DNA from: Arthrobacter oryzae
Lineage (GTDB): Bacteria; Actinomycetota; Actinomycetes; Actinomycetales; Micrococcaceae
Direction: 5' to 3'
DNA length: 64,000 bases
Assembly (NCBI RefSeq): GCF_030718995.1
Contig: NZ_CP132204.1
Coordinates: 4,464,001 to 4,528,000 of the forward strand
Both the position numbers and the translations under genes were made by a program. Within the stretch, counting starts at the first letter, position 1. Every line of letters begins with the position of its first letter. Below are positions 10,441-19,553 of this stretch, one piece after another. Under the pieces are notes generated by a model. The model made no database searches and was not told the origin of the DNA. It saw nothing but the letters and a program-made list of their open reading frames with translations.

Positions 10441-13400
10441 CTAAACGTCGGCGCCGAGGCGCTGGCTGATGACCGTTGACACGCCGTCGCCGCGCATGGT
10501 GACGCCGTACAGGGCGTCGGCAACTTCCATGGTGCGCTTCTGGTGCGTGATGACAATCAGCTGGCTGGACTCGCGGAGTTCCTCGAAGACCGTGATGAGC
10601 CTGCCCAGGTTGGTGTCGTCCAGGGCGGCCTCCACTTCGTCCATCACGTAGAAGGGCGAAGGCCTGGCCTTGAAGATGGCCACGAGCAGGGCCACCGCGG
10701 TCAGCGAGCGCTCGCCCCCGGACAGCAGGGACAGCCGTTTGATCTTCTTGCCGGCCGGACGCGCCTCCACCTCAATGCCCGTGGTGAGCATGTCCGAAGG
10801 GTCGGTCAGGACGAGCCGTCCTTCGCCGCCGGGAAAAAGGCGGGCGAAAACCCGGACAAACTGGGAAGATGTGTCCGCAAAGGCTTCGGCAAAGACTTTT
10901 TGGACGCGTTCATCCACTTCCTTGATGATGTCCAGCAGGTCCTTTCGGCTGGACTTAAGATCCTCAAGCTGGCTGCTGAGGAACTGGTGGCGTTCCTCCA
11001 GGGCGGCGAATTCCTCCAGTGCCAGCGGATTGACCCGTCCCAGCGAGGAAAGGTCCCGCTCAGCTTTGCGGAGCCGCTTTTCCTGCTCGGCGCGGACGAA
11101 GGGCTTGCCTTCCGGGATGGGCGTTCCGTCCTCGTCCACCGGCATCCGGAGGGCCGCCCACTTGTCAGCGGCCTCCCCCGCGGCCACGGGTACCGGCTGG
11201 TCCGGCCCGTAGTCCGCCACGAGCTGGTCCGGGGACAATCCGAGTTCCTCGACCGAACGCAGTTCCAGGGCTTCGATCCGGAGCCGCTGCTGCGCGCGGG
11301 CAAGTTCATCGCGGTGCACTGAATCCGTCAGCTCCGCCAGCTCACGGCTGAGGGCATCGTTCTCCGACCGTGCCGCTGCAAGTTCGCGGTCCCTGAGCTC
11401 CCGTTCTTCCTCTGCAAGGTCACGCGCGCGGAGCGCATGCTCCACGGAGACGTCCATGCAAGCAACGATCTGCTCCACCGCAGCCGACACGGCGGCCGCC
11501 CGGCCGGCCTGGCGCTGGCGGCGGCGGGCACGTTGCGCAGCTTCTTCCCGTGCCCGGCGCTCGGCCACGGCAGCCCGCTCCAACGAAAGGGCGCGGTTGC
11601 GGGTGGCCGTCAGTTGCTCCTCGGCACTCCGCAGCGAAAGCCTGGCCTCCATTTCGGCCGCCCTCGCCACGGATGCCGCCCGGGCGAGTTCGTCACGGAG
11701 CTCTGCTGAGGGTTCCTCGTCCGCGGGGGCCTGCCGGGCCGCGTCAAGGCGCGCTGCCGCTACCTGCAGGGCCTCCTGCTCGGTCACAATGTGCGCCTCG
11801 GCCCGTGCAAGCGAGGCGTTCAGCCTGTCGCTCTCTCCCACCGCGCTCCGCAGCACCGAGTTGAGGTGCCCCAGCCGTTCGGCGACTGCCGCCAGCCGGG
11901 CATCGGACTCGTGGAGCCGCTCCAGGGCGGCATCCGCACGTTCCTGGGCATCCGTCTTCCGCGCCCGGGCGGAGGCCAGCGCGAACCGGGTCCGTTCAAG
12001 TCCGGCGCTGACCGCGGCCAGCCTCGTTTCGGCATCATCGACGGCGGCCTGCACCTCCAGCAGCGAGGGTGCATTCGCCGAGCCGCCCCGGACGGCAAAA
12101 GCCGTGAAGACATCGCCCGCCCGTGTCACGGCAGTCAGCCCGGGCTGCGCGCGGATAAGCTCCGCTGCCGCCGCGAGGTCCTCGACAATTGCTTTATTCT
12201 CCAGCAACGTGCCCAGAAGGGTGTCCAGCAGCGTGCCCGCCGCAGAGTCTTCCAAATCCGGAAGGGAGTGGAACCCTTTCAGCCCGGCTGCAGAGGGGGT
12301 CACGAGCTCCGTGGCCCAGCGGGCGCCGGCAGGAAGTGGACCTTGAGCCGGCGCTGCTCCAGCCGGGGATTGGAGACCGCCGGCCGGCGGCCGGGTCGTT
12401 GCCGCCAGCAGCAGCGAGGCAAGCCCGGCGTCGTCGTCCTTAAGTAGCTGCAGCACGTCGACGGCGGTGCCGGCGTCCCGGACCACGACGGCGTCCGAGG
12501 AGTTTCCCAGGGCGGCGGCGACTGCCGCTTCATACCCGGATTCGACGGAGAGCATCGACGCGAGGGGCCCGATGACCCCGGGCAACCCCGAACCGGCCAC
12601 ACGTCCCGACCCGTCTTTGCGGTTGAGCCCGAGCTGCAGTGCGTCACGCCGGGCAAGCAGCGCGTCGCGCTCCCGCTCCCCCTCGCGTTCGGCTGACTTC
12701 AGTGCCTCCATGTCCCTGAGGGTTGCGTCCAGGTCGGCGCTGGCGTCTTCGTACTCAGCATCAAGGGACTCCTCACCGTCTTCGACGCCCGCGACCTGCG
12801 ATTCCAGGGCTGTGAACTCGCGTTGGGCGCGGCGCCGGCGTTCCTCGCCGGCTGCCTGGGATTCCCGAAGCCGGCCGAGTTCCGATTGTGCGGCTTCAAC
12901 ACGCGACCGTGCGGCACCCACCTGACCGGCCAGTTTGGCCAGTCCCTCGCGGCGGTCGGCCGCAGCGCGGAGCACCGCGGCCAACCGTTTGTCTTCGGCA
13001 CTCGCGGCGCTTTCGGCGTCCTGCCTGGCTGCCGTGGCGGCTTCCAGCACAGCGCGTTTCTGCAGGATCCCGTCTTCCAGGGCCGCCTGTTCTTCGCGGA
13101 CCCTGGCGGCGTTCCGCTCAAGCTGGTCCGGGTCCCGGCCGGAATCCGGGAGCTCGTCCGCAGCACCCAGCAACCGGCGCCGTTCCTCGGCAAGCGAGCC
13201 GAGGGAGCGCAGCCTTTCCCGCCCCGCCGAGAGCTGGTACCAGGTGTCCCGGGCGGCATTGAGCTTTGGTGTGGCCGCCGCGGCAAGCTGTTCCAGTCCC
13301 GCCTGGCGCTGACGCCCTTGGTCCAGGCCTTGCTCCACAACCACCCTGCGCGCCTTCAGGGCGGATTCGTCGGCCACGTCCTGGGCCAGGGCGGACTGCA

Positions 13401-14109
13401 ACTGCACGAGGTCGTCCGCCAGCAGCCGGGCCCGGGCATCCCGGACTTCGAACTGGACGCTCTGGGCCCGGCGGGCCACTTCCGCCTGCTTGCCCAGCGG
13501 CGTTAGCTGGCGCCGGATTTCGCTGGTGAGGTCGCTCAGTCTCTGCAGGTTGGCCTGCATCGCTTCCAGCTTCCGGACAGTCTTTTCCTTGCGCCGGCGG
13601 TGTTTGAGGATGCCTGCTGCCTCTTCGATGAAGCCGCGCCGGTCCTCCGGAGTGGCGTGCAAAACCTTGTCCAGCTGTCCCTGCCCCACGATCACGTGCA
13701 TCTCGCGGCCGAGGCCTGAATCAGAGAGCAGTTCCTGGATGTCCAGGAGGCGGCAGCCGGCACCGTTGATGGCGTACTCGGATCCGCCCGTGCGGAAAAG
13801 CGTCCGTGAGATGGTCACTTCGCTGTACTCAATAGGCAGTGCACCGTCGGTGTTGTCGATAGTCAACGAAACGTGGGCCCGGCCCAGCGGCGGGCGGCCG
13901 GAGGTGCCCGCGAAGATCACGTCTTCCATCTTGCCGCCGCGCAGTGTCTTTGCACCCTGTTCGCCCATGACCCAGGCCAGGGCATCCACAACATTCGATT
14001 TACCGGAGCCGTTCGGACCGACTACTGCAGTAACGCCCGGCTCAAAGTCGAACGTCGTGGCTGAGGCGAACGACTTGAATCCGCGGACGGTCAGGCTCTT
14101 GAGGTGCAA
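10441..14109 (-). CDS. smc: Chromosome segregation protein SMC
   Basis: This 1222-residue ATPase condenses and segregates the chromosome with ScpA/ScpB. The N-terminal head has FEPGVTAVVGPNGSGKSNVV (Walker A). Two long Ala/Glu/Arg-rich coiled coils flank a hinge at about residues 500-660 (GLPGVIGPLASML onward). The C-terminal head has the signature LSGGERSLTAVALL and Walker B FYVMDEVEAALDD. It is downstream of rnc and mutM on the same strand. The strong coiled-coil composition generates many spurious open frames on the other strand. Confidence 0.97.
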   Translation of the reverse strand: MHLKSLTVRGFKSFASATTFDFEPGVTAVVGPNGSGKSNVVDALAWVMGEQGAKTLRGGKMEDVIFAGTSGRPPLGRAHVSLTIDNTDGALPIEYSEVTISRTLFRTGGSEYAINGAGCRLLDIQELLSDSGLGREMHVIVGQGQLDKVLHATPEDRRGFIEEAAGILKHRRRKEKTVRKLEAMQANLQRLSDLTSEIRRQLTPLGKQAEVARRAQSVQFEVRDARARLLADDLVQLQSALAQDVADESALKARRVVVEQGLDQGRQRQAGLEQLAAAATPKLNAARDTWYQLSAGRERLRSLGSLAEERRRLLGAADELPDSGRDPDQLERNAARVREEQAALEDGILQKRAVLEAATAARQDAESAASAEDKRLAAVLRAAADRREGLAKLAGQVGAARSRVEAAQSELGRLRESQAAGEERRRRAQREFTALESQVAGVEDGEESLDAEYEDASADLDATLRDMEALKSAEREGERERDALLARRDALQLGLNRKDGSGRVAGSGLPGVIGPLASMLSVESGYEAAVAAALGNSSDAVVVRDAGTAVDVLQLLKDDDAGLASLLLAATTRPPAGGLQSPAGAAPAQGPLPAGARWATELVTPSAAGLKGFHSLPDLEDSAAGTLLDTLLGTLLENKAIVEDLAAAAELIRAQPGLTAVTRAGDVFTAFAVRGGSANAPSLLEVQAAVDDAETRLAAVSAGLERTRFALASARARKTDAQERADAALERLHESDARLAAVAERLGHLNSVLRSAVGESDRLNASLARAEAHIVTEQEALQVAAARLDAARQAPADEEPSAELRDELARAASVARAAEMEARLSLRSAEEQLTATRNRALSLERAAVAERRAREEAAQRARRRQRQAGRAAAVSAAVEQIVACMDVSVEHALRARDLAEEERELRDRELAAARSENDALSRELAELTDSVHRDELARAQQRLRIEALELRSVEELGLSPDQLVADYGPDQPVPVAAGEAADKWAALRMPVDEDGTPIPEGKPFVRAEQEKRLRKAERDLSSLGRVNPLALEEFAALEERHQFLSSQLEDLKSSRKDLLDIIKEVDERVQKVFAEAFADTSSQFVRVFARLFPGGEGRLVLTDPSDMLTTGIEVEARPAGKKIKRLSLLSGGERSLTAVALLVAIFKARPSPFYVMDEVEAALDDTNLGRLITVFEELRESSQLIVITHQKRTMEVADALYGVTMRGDGVSTVISQRLGADV

Positions 14110-14195
14110 GGTGGTTCGGATCTCCTGAGTGGCTTAAGTTCTACGTCGCTTAAAAGCTGAGTCGCCAAATTCCGGCGGCTGAAGCGGCTGGTCCT

Positions 14196-14240
14196 GCCCT
14201 AAATCTACTGCGTGGGGACGACAAAGCCCGGATTTAGGGC
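14196..14240. repeat. Inverted repeat between mutM and smc
   Basis: GCCCTAAAT (14196-14204) and ATTTAGGGC (14232-14240) form a 9-bp stem with a 27-base loop, just past the mutM stop codon. No U-run follows. It may be a weak terminator or processing signal; the rest of the 136-base gap shows nothing recognisable. Confidence 0.35.
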
Positions 14241-14245
14241 CCCGC

Positions 14246-15241
14246 TCACCACCGGCCGTTGCGGGGACGCGGCTGGCAGACGGGGCAGGTGTACGAGGAC
14301 CGGTTCATGAACTGTTCGCGCTTCATAAGGCTCACTAGCCCTGCAGCAGCGCACCTTTTGCACTCCTGCTTTTCCCGGCCATAGGCGTTGAGGGACCGGT
14401 CAAAGTACCCGGAGGCGCCGTTGACGTTGACGTAGAGGGAATCGAAGCTGGTTCCGCCGGCGGCAAGGGCGTCCAGCATGACCTCACGGGCTGCGTCCAG
14501 AACCCTGAGCGCTTCGGCGCGGCGGAGCGTGTCGGTAGGCCGTGCGTAGTGCAGGCGTGCCCGCCACAGGGCCTCGTCGGCGTAGATGTTGCCGATGCCG
14601 GAGACCAGCCCCTGGTCCAGGAGCGCCCGTTTGAGCCCCGTGCGCCGGAGCCGGAGCCGGCGGTAGAAAGTGTCAAAGGAAAAATTCGGGTCCAGGGGAT
14701 CCCGCGCGATGTGGGCGGCCTCTTCGGCGATGACCGGTGAAGGAAGCTCCCCGAGGCCGCCGGGTCCGCCGTCGGAAGTCGGCACCAGCGACGTGACGAA
14801 CAGCCCGCCGAAGATGCGCTGGTCCACGAACCTGAGCTGTTCGGGCATGCCGTCAGCCGGGCTGAGCCGCAGCCGGATCTTCAGGTGCTTTTCGTCCGGA
14901 ACGCCGGAATCCTGCATCAGGAGCTGGCCGCTCATGCCCAGGTGTGCCATGAGGGCAACCGCCGGCCGCCGGGACCCCTCTGTCCCGGTCCCGTCTGTCC
15001 CCGCGCGGACACGGCCTGTTCCTTCTGCTGCGGCCTCCTCGAGCGGAAGCCAGAGGAACTTCCCGCGGCGCACCACGTCCAGGACCCGGGCGCCTTCGAG
15101 GTTGCCGGCAAAGTCTTCGGCGCCGAGCGCGTGCCGGCGGATGGAGCGCGGATCCAGGACGTCAACGGAGGTGATTGTCCTGCCGCGGACCCAGCTCACC
15201 AGGCCGCGGCGGACAACTTCGACTTCCGGCAGTTCAGGCAC
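14246..15241 (-). CDS. mutM: Formamidopyrimidine-DNA glycosylase (Fpg/MutM)
   Basis: This 331-residue base-excision repair enzyme removes oxidised purines such as 8-oxoguanine. After the start, the mature N-terminus PELPEVEVVRRGL supplies the catalytic proline and Glu2. The C-terminal zinc finger is complete: CKRC ... CPVC, with the QxxxxxSSYTCPVCQ block. The frame is open for another 90 residues upstream, but catalysis needs the N-terminal proline, so the GTG at 15241, seven bases after the rnc stop, is the start. A Gly/Thr-rich insert near residue 90 (RVRAGTDGTGTEGSRR) lengthens it relative to the E. coli enzyme (269 residues). Confidence 0.95.
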   Translation of the reverse strand: MPELPEVEVVRRGLVSWVRGRTITSVDVLDPRSIRRHALGAEDFAGNLEGARVLDVVRRGKFLWLPLEEAAAEGTGRVRAGTDGTGTEGSRRPAVALMAHLGMSGQLLMQDSGVPDEKHLKIRLRLSPADGMPEQLRFVDQRIFGGLFVTSLVPTSDGGPGGLGELPSPVIAEEAAHIARDPLDPNFSFDTFYRRLRLRRTGLKRALLDQGLVSGIGNIYADEALWRARLHYARPTDTLRRAEALRVLDAAREVMLDALAAGGTSFDSLYVNVNGASGYFDRSLNAYGREKQECKRCAAAGLVSLMKREQFMNRSSYTCPVCQPRPRNGRW

Positions 15242-15248
15242 GGAAAAC

Positions 15249-15971
15249 CTAGAGGCCGGCTTCGGATTCCGCCGGAAGGCTCGCCGTAACGGCAGCCGAT
15301 AGCTTCCGCCAGGCGTCAGCGGCAGCTTCCTGCTCGGCTTCCTTCTTGGAGCGTCCGGCACCCTGCCCGTAGTCGGTTCCGCCGATGCGGAGCACGGCCA
15401 CGAAGGTGCGCGCGTGGTCCGGGCCTGAGCCCTCCACGGCGTAGTAGATACTGCCCAGCTGGCGGCTGGCCGCCAGCTCCTGGATGCTGGTTTTCCAGTC
15501 GGTGCCTGCACCCAGGGCGGCAGCGTCCTGAAGCAGCGGACCGATCAGCCGCATGACGAGCTGACGTGCCGTCTCGATGTCGTTCGACACGTAGGTGGCA
15601 CCAATGAGCGCTTCCATGGTGTCGGCGAGGATTGATGCCTTGTTCTTACCGTCGGTGAGCTTTTCGCCCTGTCCCAGGTAAATGTAGTCACCAATGCCCA
15701 GGCTGCGGCCGATTCCGGCAAGTGCCCTGGTACTCACCACGGCTGAACGCCGCTTCGCGAGGTCACCCTCAGGCAAGGCGGGGTTGTCGCGGTACAGGGC
15801 ATCTGTCACGGAGAAGCCCAGGATGGAATCACCCAGGAACTCAAGGCGCTCGTTGGTGGGTATGCCGCCGTTTTCGTAGGCATACGAACGATGTGTCAGA
15901 GCAAGACGAAGCGTCCCGGCGTCAATTGAGACACCGAGACGCTTCAAAAGCTCTTCAGTTGAAGACGTCAT
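15249..15971 (-). CDS. rnc: Ribonuclease III
   Basis: This 240-residue double-strand-specific endonuclease matures rRNA precursors. The signature ERLEFLGDSILG carries the catalytic Glu and Asp, and the second metal-binding Asp/Glu lies in ADTMEALIGA. A C-terminal double-stranded RNA binding domain follows (residues about 160-230, KTSIQELAA ... SKKEAEQEAAADAW). It lies between rpmF and mutM, the order usual in actinobacteria. Confidence 0.96.
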   Translation of the reverse strand: MTSSTEELLKRLGVSIDAGTLRLALTHRSYAYENGGIPTNERLEFLGDSILGFSVTDALYRDNPALPEGDLAKRRSAVVSTRALAGIGRSLGIGDYIYLGQGEKLTDGKNKASILADTMEALIGATYVSNDIETARQLVMRLIGPLLQDAAALGAGTDWKTSIQELAASRQLGSIYYAVEGSGPDHARTFVAVLRIGGTDYGQGAGRSKKEAEQEAAADAWRKLSAAVTASLPAESEAGL

Positions 15972-15989
15972 GTTCAGCCAGTGGGCCGA

Positions 15990-16193
15990 TTAGACGTCCG
16001 CGACCTTGCGGCCCTTGTACTCAAGGAACAGCGCAGTGCCAGCCGAGTCGGTAACGACCTTTGCCTGGTGCGGCAGGCTGTAGGTGACCTGGCCGTTCTC
16101 AACGGTCTTCACCAGGTGGGGGGCAGTTGCCTTCCACTGGGAGCGGCGGGCGCGGGTATTCGAGCGAGACATTTTCCGCTTCGGGACAGCCAC
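15990..16193 (-). CDS. rpmF: 50S ribosomal protein L32
   Basis: This 67-residue basic protein starts with the family signature MAVPKRKMSRSNTRARRSQW. The zinc-binding cysteines of some L32 versions are absent, so this is the cysteine-free type. It is cotranscribed with the DUF177 gene 36 bases upstream, a very widely conserved pair. Confidence 0.95.
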   Translation of the reverse strand: MAVPKRKMSRSNTRARRSQWKATAPHLVKTVENGQVTYSLPHQAKVVTDSAGTALFLEYKGRKVADV

Positions 16194-16229
16194 GGCTAAC
16201 TCATTTCTCTCTAGAAAAACACTTACAAA

Positions 16230-16754
16230 TCAATTTTGCCGGTCAGGCTTAGCCAAGTCAGCTAGGGCGGCCCAGCGAGGATCTACGACCTCGTGGTGAT
16301 GCCCCGGCTCGTCTTCCAGGCGTATTCCGCATTCGGAACAAAGGCCCTGGCAGTCTTCCCGGCACACCGGCTGGAACGGCAGTATGGTTACAACTGCGTC
16401 CCGCAACACCGGCTCAAGATCGATTAAATCGTGCTCGATTCGATATTGCTCTTCTTCGTCTTCTCCGGCGGAGAACTGGGAGTCCTCGTAGAAGAAAAGT
16501 TCTTGCACATTGACCTCAAGGTCATACGCAAGGGGATCCAGGCATCGGCCGCACTCGCCGGTTACTTCGACGTGGGCGGTTCCTGATACCAGAATTCCTT
16601 CGTGTACGGCCTCCAGCCGCAGATCCAGCTCGACATCCGAGCCTTCCTGCACGCCAATGAGTGCCACACCAAGGTCACCTGGTGCGGGTACATGTTCCGT
16701 CAGCGTCCGCATGCTCCCCGGACTGCGTCCGAGGTCCTTGACGTCGAACGCCAA
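16230..16754 (-). CDS. DUF177/YceD-family protein (23S rRNA accumulation type)
   Basis: The protein is about 174 residues from the TTG at 16754. It contains VTGECGRCLDPL and PVCREDCQGLCSECG, the two cysteine pairs typical of DUF177/YceD proteins encoded beside rpmF, which affect 23S rRNA levels or ribosome assembly. The true start is uncertain. The only good ribosome-binding site, AGGAG (16781-16785), stands five bases before an in-frame ATT, giving an N-terminus IKRDASSPLAFDV; the TTG has no such site. A consensus-like promoter lies upstream. Confidence 0.88.
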   Translation of the reverse strand: MAFDVKDLGRSPGSMRTLTEHVPAPGDLGVALIGVQEGSDVELDLRLEAVHEGILVSGTAHVEVTGECGRCLDPLAYDLEVNVQELFFYEDSQFSAGEDEEEQYRIEHDLIDLEPVLRDAVVTILPFQPVCREDCQGLCSECGIRLEDEPGHHHEVVDPRWAALADLAKPDRQN

Positions 16755-16811
16755 GGGCGAACTAGCATCTCGTTTAATGAGAACTCCTGTTGAACATATG
16801 ACCGACGTACT

Positions 16812-16841
16812 ATCTTAGCCTGATCTTCCGGATGGACTCAA
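16812..16841 (-). promoter_or_regulatory. Sigma-70-type promoter for the DUF177-rpmF-rnc-mutM cluster
   Basis: On the minus strand TTGAGT (16841-16836) and TAAGAT (16817-16812) are separated by 18 bases, close to the housekeeping -35/-10 pattern. They are placed about 25 bases before the AGGAG of the DUF177 gene. Transcription could then run through rpmF, rnc and mutM. Confidence 0.6.
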
Positions 16842-16943
16842 ACCGGCTGCAAGGCGCACGGTTCACCACCGCGGGACAAACAGGGAATGGGCCGCAAAAC
16901 CGGCATGGCCGTCGCGTACCGGTCAAGCCTACCCTCTGCCGGG

Positions 16944-17429
16944 CTAATCCGACGACGACTCGCCCGCCAGCAGGCGTTTCAGTACCGACCGGGGCACATA
17001 ATCCGACACGTTGCCGCCCAGGGTAAAGACTTCCTTGATAAGCGTTGACGACAGGTGGAGGTAGTGGCCCTCAGTGGGAAGGAAGACCGTTTCCACACCG
17101 CTGAGCTGCCGGTTCATGGTTGCCATCGGCAGCTCATAGTCAAAGTCCGACGAGGAGCGGAGGCCCTTCACGATGGCGGACACGCCCCGCTGCCTGCAGT
17201 ATTCGGCCAGCAGCCCCTCCCCCACCGGCTCCACCACGATTCCGCGCAGCGACGCCAGGGTCTCACGCGCCATGTCGATGCGCTCTTCCAACGTGAAGCG
17301 GTATTTCTTGTTGTAGTTCGTGGACACCGCCACAATGACCTCGTCAAACAGCCCGGCAGCCCTGGCGATGACTTCCAGGTGGCCATTGTGGATGGGGTCG
17401 AAGGAGCCTGGGCATACGGCACGTCTCAT
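16944..17429 (-). CDS. coaD: Phosphopantetheine adenylyltransferase
   Basis: This 161-residue enzyme catalyses the penultimate step of coenzyme A synthesis, joining AMP to 4'-phosphopantetheine. The nucleotidyltransferase motif T/S-F-D-P-x-H-x-G-H is present as SFDPIHNGHLEVI at residues 9-21, and VKGLRSSSDFDYELPMA is the second family block. Length is standard. In many actinobacteria rsmD sits directly upstream; here three plus-strand genes intervene. Confidence 0.96.
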   Translation of the reverse strand: MRRAVCPGSFDPIHNGHLEVIARAAGLFDEVIVAVSTNYNKKYRFTLEERIDMARETLASLRGIVVEPVGEGLLAEYCRQRGVSAIVKGLRSSSDFDYELPMATMNRQLSGVETVFLPTEGHYLHLSSTLIKEVFTLGGNVSDYVPRSVLKRLLAGESSSD

Positions 17430-17472
17430 GTTCCGAACCTACCGCATCCGCGGAGCGGGATAACATGACTGG

Positions 17473-18348
17473 ATGCCCGAGTCGAACATTCCCTTCACCG
17501 TTGCAGGGGGCGTGGTTCTTGTGACCGGCGCGGCCATGGGCATGGGCCGGCTGCACGCCCTACGCGCCGCCCGGGAGGGCGCCGCAGTGGTGATCCTGTG
17601 GGATGTGGACGGCGGCGGACTGGAGGGCGTTGCGCGCGAAGTCACTGCGCTCGGCGCCCGTGCCGTTGCCCGCCAGGTGGATCTTGCGGACCGGGCAGCC
17701 ATCGCCGAGGCCGCGCGGGAGTGCAGAGCGGAAGGCGCACTCGCGCTCCTTATTAACAATGCGGGAATCGTGCGCGGCGCCCTGTTTTGGGACCACCGGC
17801 CAGGACCTGACATCGCATTGACCATGGACGTCAACGCGTTGGCGCCGATGTATGTCACCCTGGCGTTCCTTCCGGACATGATGGCCGACGGCGGGCGTCC
17901 CCGCCGCATCCTGAACATCGCCTCTGCGGCCGGCACAGTGTCAAACCCGAGGATGAGTGTTTACGCGGCATCCAAATGGGCCGTGCTGGGCTGGAGCGAC
18001 TCCCTGCGGATCGAACTGGAGCAGGAGGGCTACCGGCATCTCCGGGTCACAACGTTCTGCCCGAGCTACATTTCCACCGGGATGTTCGCCGGTGCCCGCG
18101 GCCCGTTGCTCACTCCCCTCATGACTCCCGATGACGCCGTCCGGCGGGCCTGGCGGGCGATGGCGGCGGGCCGCCCTCTGCTGATCGCTCCGGCGACGGC
18201 CAACCTTGGCAAAGTCCTGCGGGGAATCCTCCCGGTGCGGGCATGGGATTTCATCGGCGGACGGATTTTCCGGATCTACGCGGGCATGGAAAGATTCACC
18301 GGTCGGGCTGAAAACCCCGTAACCAAGCGACAGGCAGGCAAACAGTGA
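17473..18348 (+). CDS. Short-chain dehydrogenase/reductase
   Basis: This 291-residue NAD(P)-dependent oxidoreductase has the Rossmann motif VTGAAMGMGRLHAL (TGxxxGxG) near residue 18, NNAG near residue 97, and the catalytic YAASK (Tyr and Lys) with a preceding serine in NIASAAG. The C-terminal 60 residues are longer than in minimal SDRs and moderately hydrophobic. Its stop codon overlaps the GTG of the next gene by four bases (GTGA), so it heads a translationally coupled three-gene operon. Substrate unknown. Confidence 0.9.
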   Translation: MPESNIPFTVAGGVVLVTGAAMGMGRLHALRAAREGAAVVILWDVDGGGLEGVAREVTALGARAVARQVDLADRAAIAEAARECRAEGALALLINNAGIVRGALFWDHRPGPDIALTMDVNALAPMYVTLAFLPDMMADGGRPRRILNIASAAGTVSNPRMSVYAASKWAVLGWSDSLRIELEQEGYRHLRVTTFCPSYISTGMFAGARGPLLTPLMTPDDAVRRAWRAMAAGRPLLIAPATANLGKVLRGILPVRAWDFIGGRIFRIYAGMERFTGRAENPVTKRQAGKQ

Positions 18349-19553
18349 GCACAACAGTTCCGGCACCGTGGCAGCGGGCAGCGTCGGGAGCCAACCTGCT
18401 GGCACCCAACGGCACCCTGGGCGTCACCATCTTCGAGGAGATGACCACCCTCGCGGTCCGAACCGGCGCCATCAACCTTGGCCAGGGCTTCCCCGACGAG
18501 GACGGCCCCGCGGAGATCAAAGCGGCGGCACAGGCCGCAATCGCCGCCGGCGCTAACCAGTACGCCCCGGGCAAGGGCATCCTTCCCCTCAGGGAAGCCA
18601 TCTCGGCACACCAGCAGCGGTTCTACGGACTGGCGCCGGACCCGGAGACAGAGATCATCGTGACCACCGGCGCCACCGAAGCCATCGCGGCGTCGTTGCT
18701 GGCCTTGGTGGAGCACGGTGACGAGGTGCTCACCTTCGAACCGTTCTACGACTCCTACGGCGCCATGATCGGGCTGGCCGGCGGCACGCATGTGACCGCT
18801 CCGCTGCTCGCCCCGGATTTCATGCCGGACATGGCGGCCCTGGAGGCGGCCTTCAGCAGCCGCACCAAAGTGGTGCTCATCAACAACCCGCACAACCCCA
18901 CCGGCGCGGTTTTTCCGCGTGAGGTGCTTCAGCGCGTCGTCGAACTCGCCGCGAAGCACCACGCCGTGATCATCACCGATGAGGTATACGAGCACCTGAC
19001 GTTCGGGGAACGGCACATCCCCGTGGCCAGCCTCCCGGGGGCTGCCGGGCGGACCGTCACCATATCCTCCGCAGGCAAGACGTTCTCCTTCACCGGGTGG
19101 AAGATCGGCTGGCTCAGCGGGCCGGAACACCTCGTGTCCGCCATCAGGACGGTCAAGCAGTTCCTGAGCTACAGCTCCGGCACGCCGTTCCAGGGCGCCA
19201 TCGCCGTGGGGCTCGCCCTGCCCGACGACTTCTATACGGGAATCTCCGAAACCCTGCGGCGCAAGCGGGACATCCTCAGCGAGGGGCTCAAGGCCGCCGG
19301 CCTGGACGTCTTCACACCGCAGGGAACCTATTTTGTGAATGTGGACACGGCGCCCCTGGGGATCTCCGATTCAGTGGACCTGGCACGGCGGCTTCCGGAG
19401 CTGGTGGGAGTCGCCGCCATTCCGGTGCCCGTCTTCTGCCACCCCGAGGGGGCCGAGCGGACCCGCAGCCTGCTCCGCTTCGCCTTCTGCAAGAAGACAT
19501 CGGTCCTCGAAGAGGCGGCATCGCGGCTCGCGACGCTCCGGGACAGGCTGTGA
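18345..19553 (+). CDS. PLP-dependent aminotransferase, class I/II
   Basis: This 402-residue aminotransferase has substrate-entry and cofactor blocks LGQGFPDEDGP, NNPHNPTGAVFPREVL and the lysine site SSAGKTFSFTGWKIGW (Schiff-base lysine). It belongs to the fold-type I subgroup containing kynurenine/glutamine transaminases and actinobacterial DapC-type succinyl-diaminopimelate aminotransferases; the sequence alone does not separate these. It starts at GTG overlapping the SDR stop, and its TGA overlaps the GTG of the following gene. It is the middle member of the coupled operon. Confidence 0.92.
   Translation: MSTTVPAPWQRAASGANLLAPNGTLGVTIFEEMTTLAVRTGAINLGQGFPDEDGPAEIKAAAQAAIAAGANQYAPGKGILPLREAISAHQQRFYGLAPDPETEIIVTTGATEAIAASLLALVEHGDEVLTFEPFYDSYGAMIGLAGGTHVTAPLLAPDFMPDMAALEAAFSSRTKVVLINNPHNPTGAVFPREVLQRVVELAAKHHAVIITDEVYEHLTFGERHIPVASLPGAAGRTVTISSAGKTFSFTGWKIGWLSGPEHLVSAIRTVKQFLSYSSGTPFQGAIAVGLALPDDFYTGISETLRRKRDILSEGLKAAGLDVFTPQGTYFVNVDTAPLGISDSVDLARRLPELVGVAAIPVPVFCHPEGAERTRSLLRFAFCKKTSVLEEAASRLATLRDRL

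Noticed and set aside
19097..19549. Extending the spermidine-synthase-like protein upstream to 19097
   Set aside because: It would run through the aminotransferase in another frame; the GTG at 19550 gives the usual coupled start.
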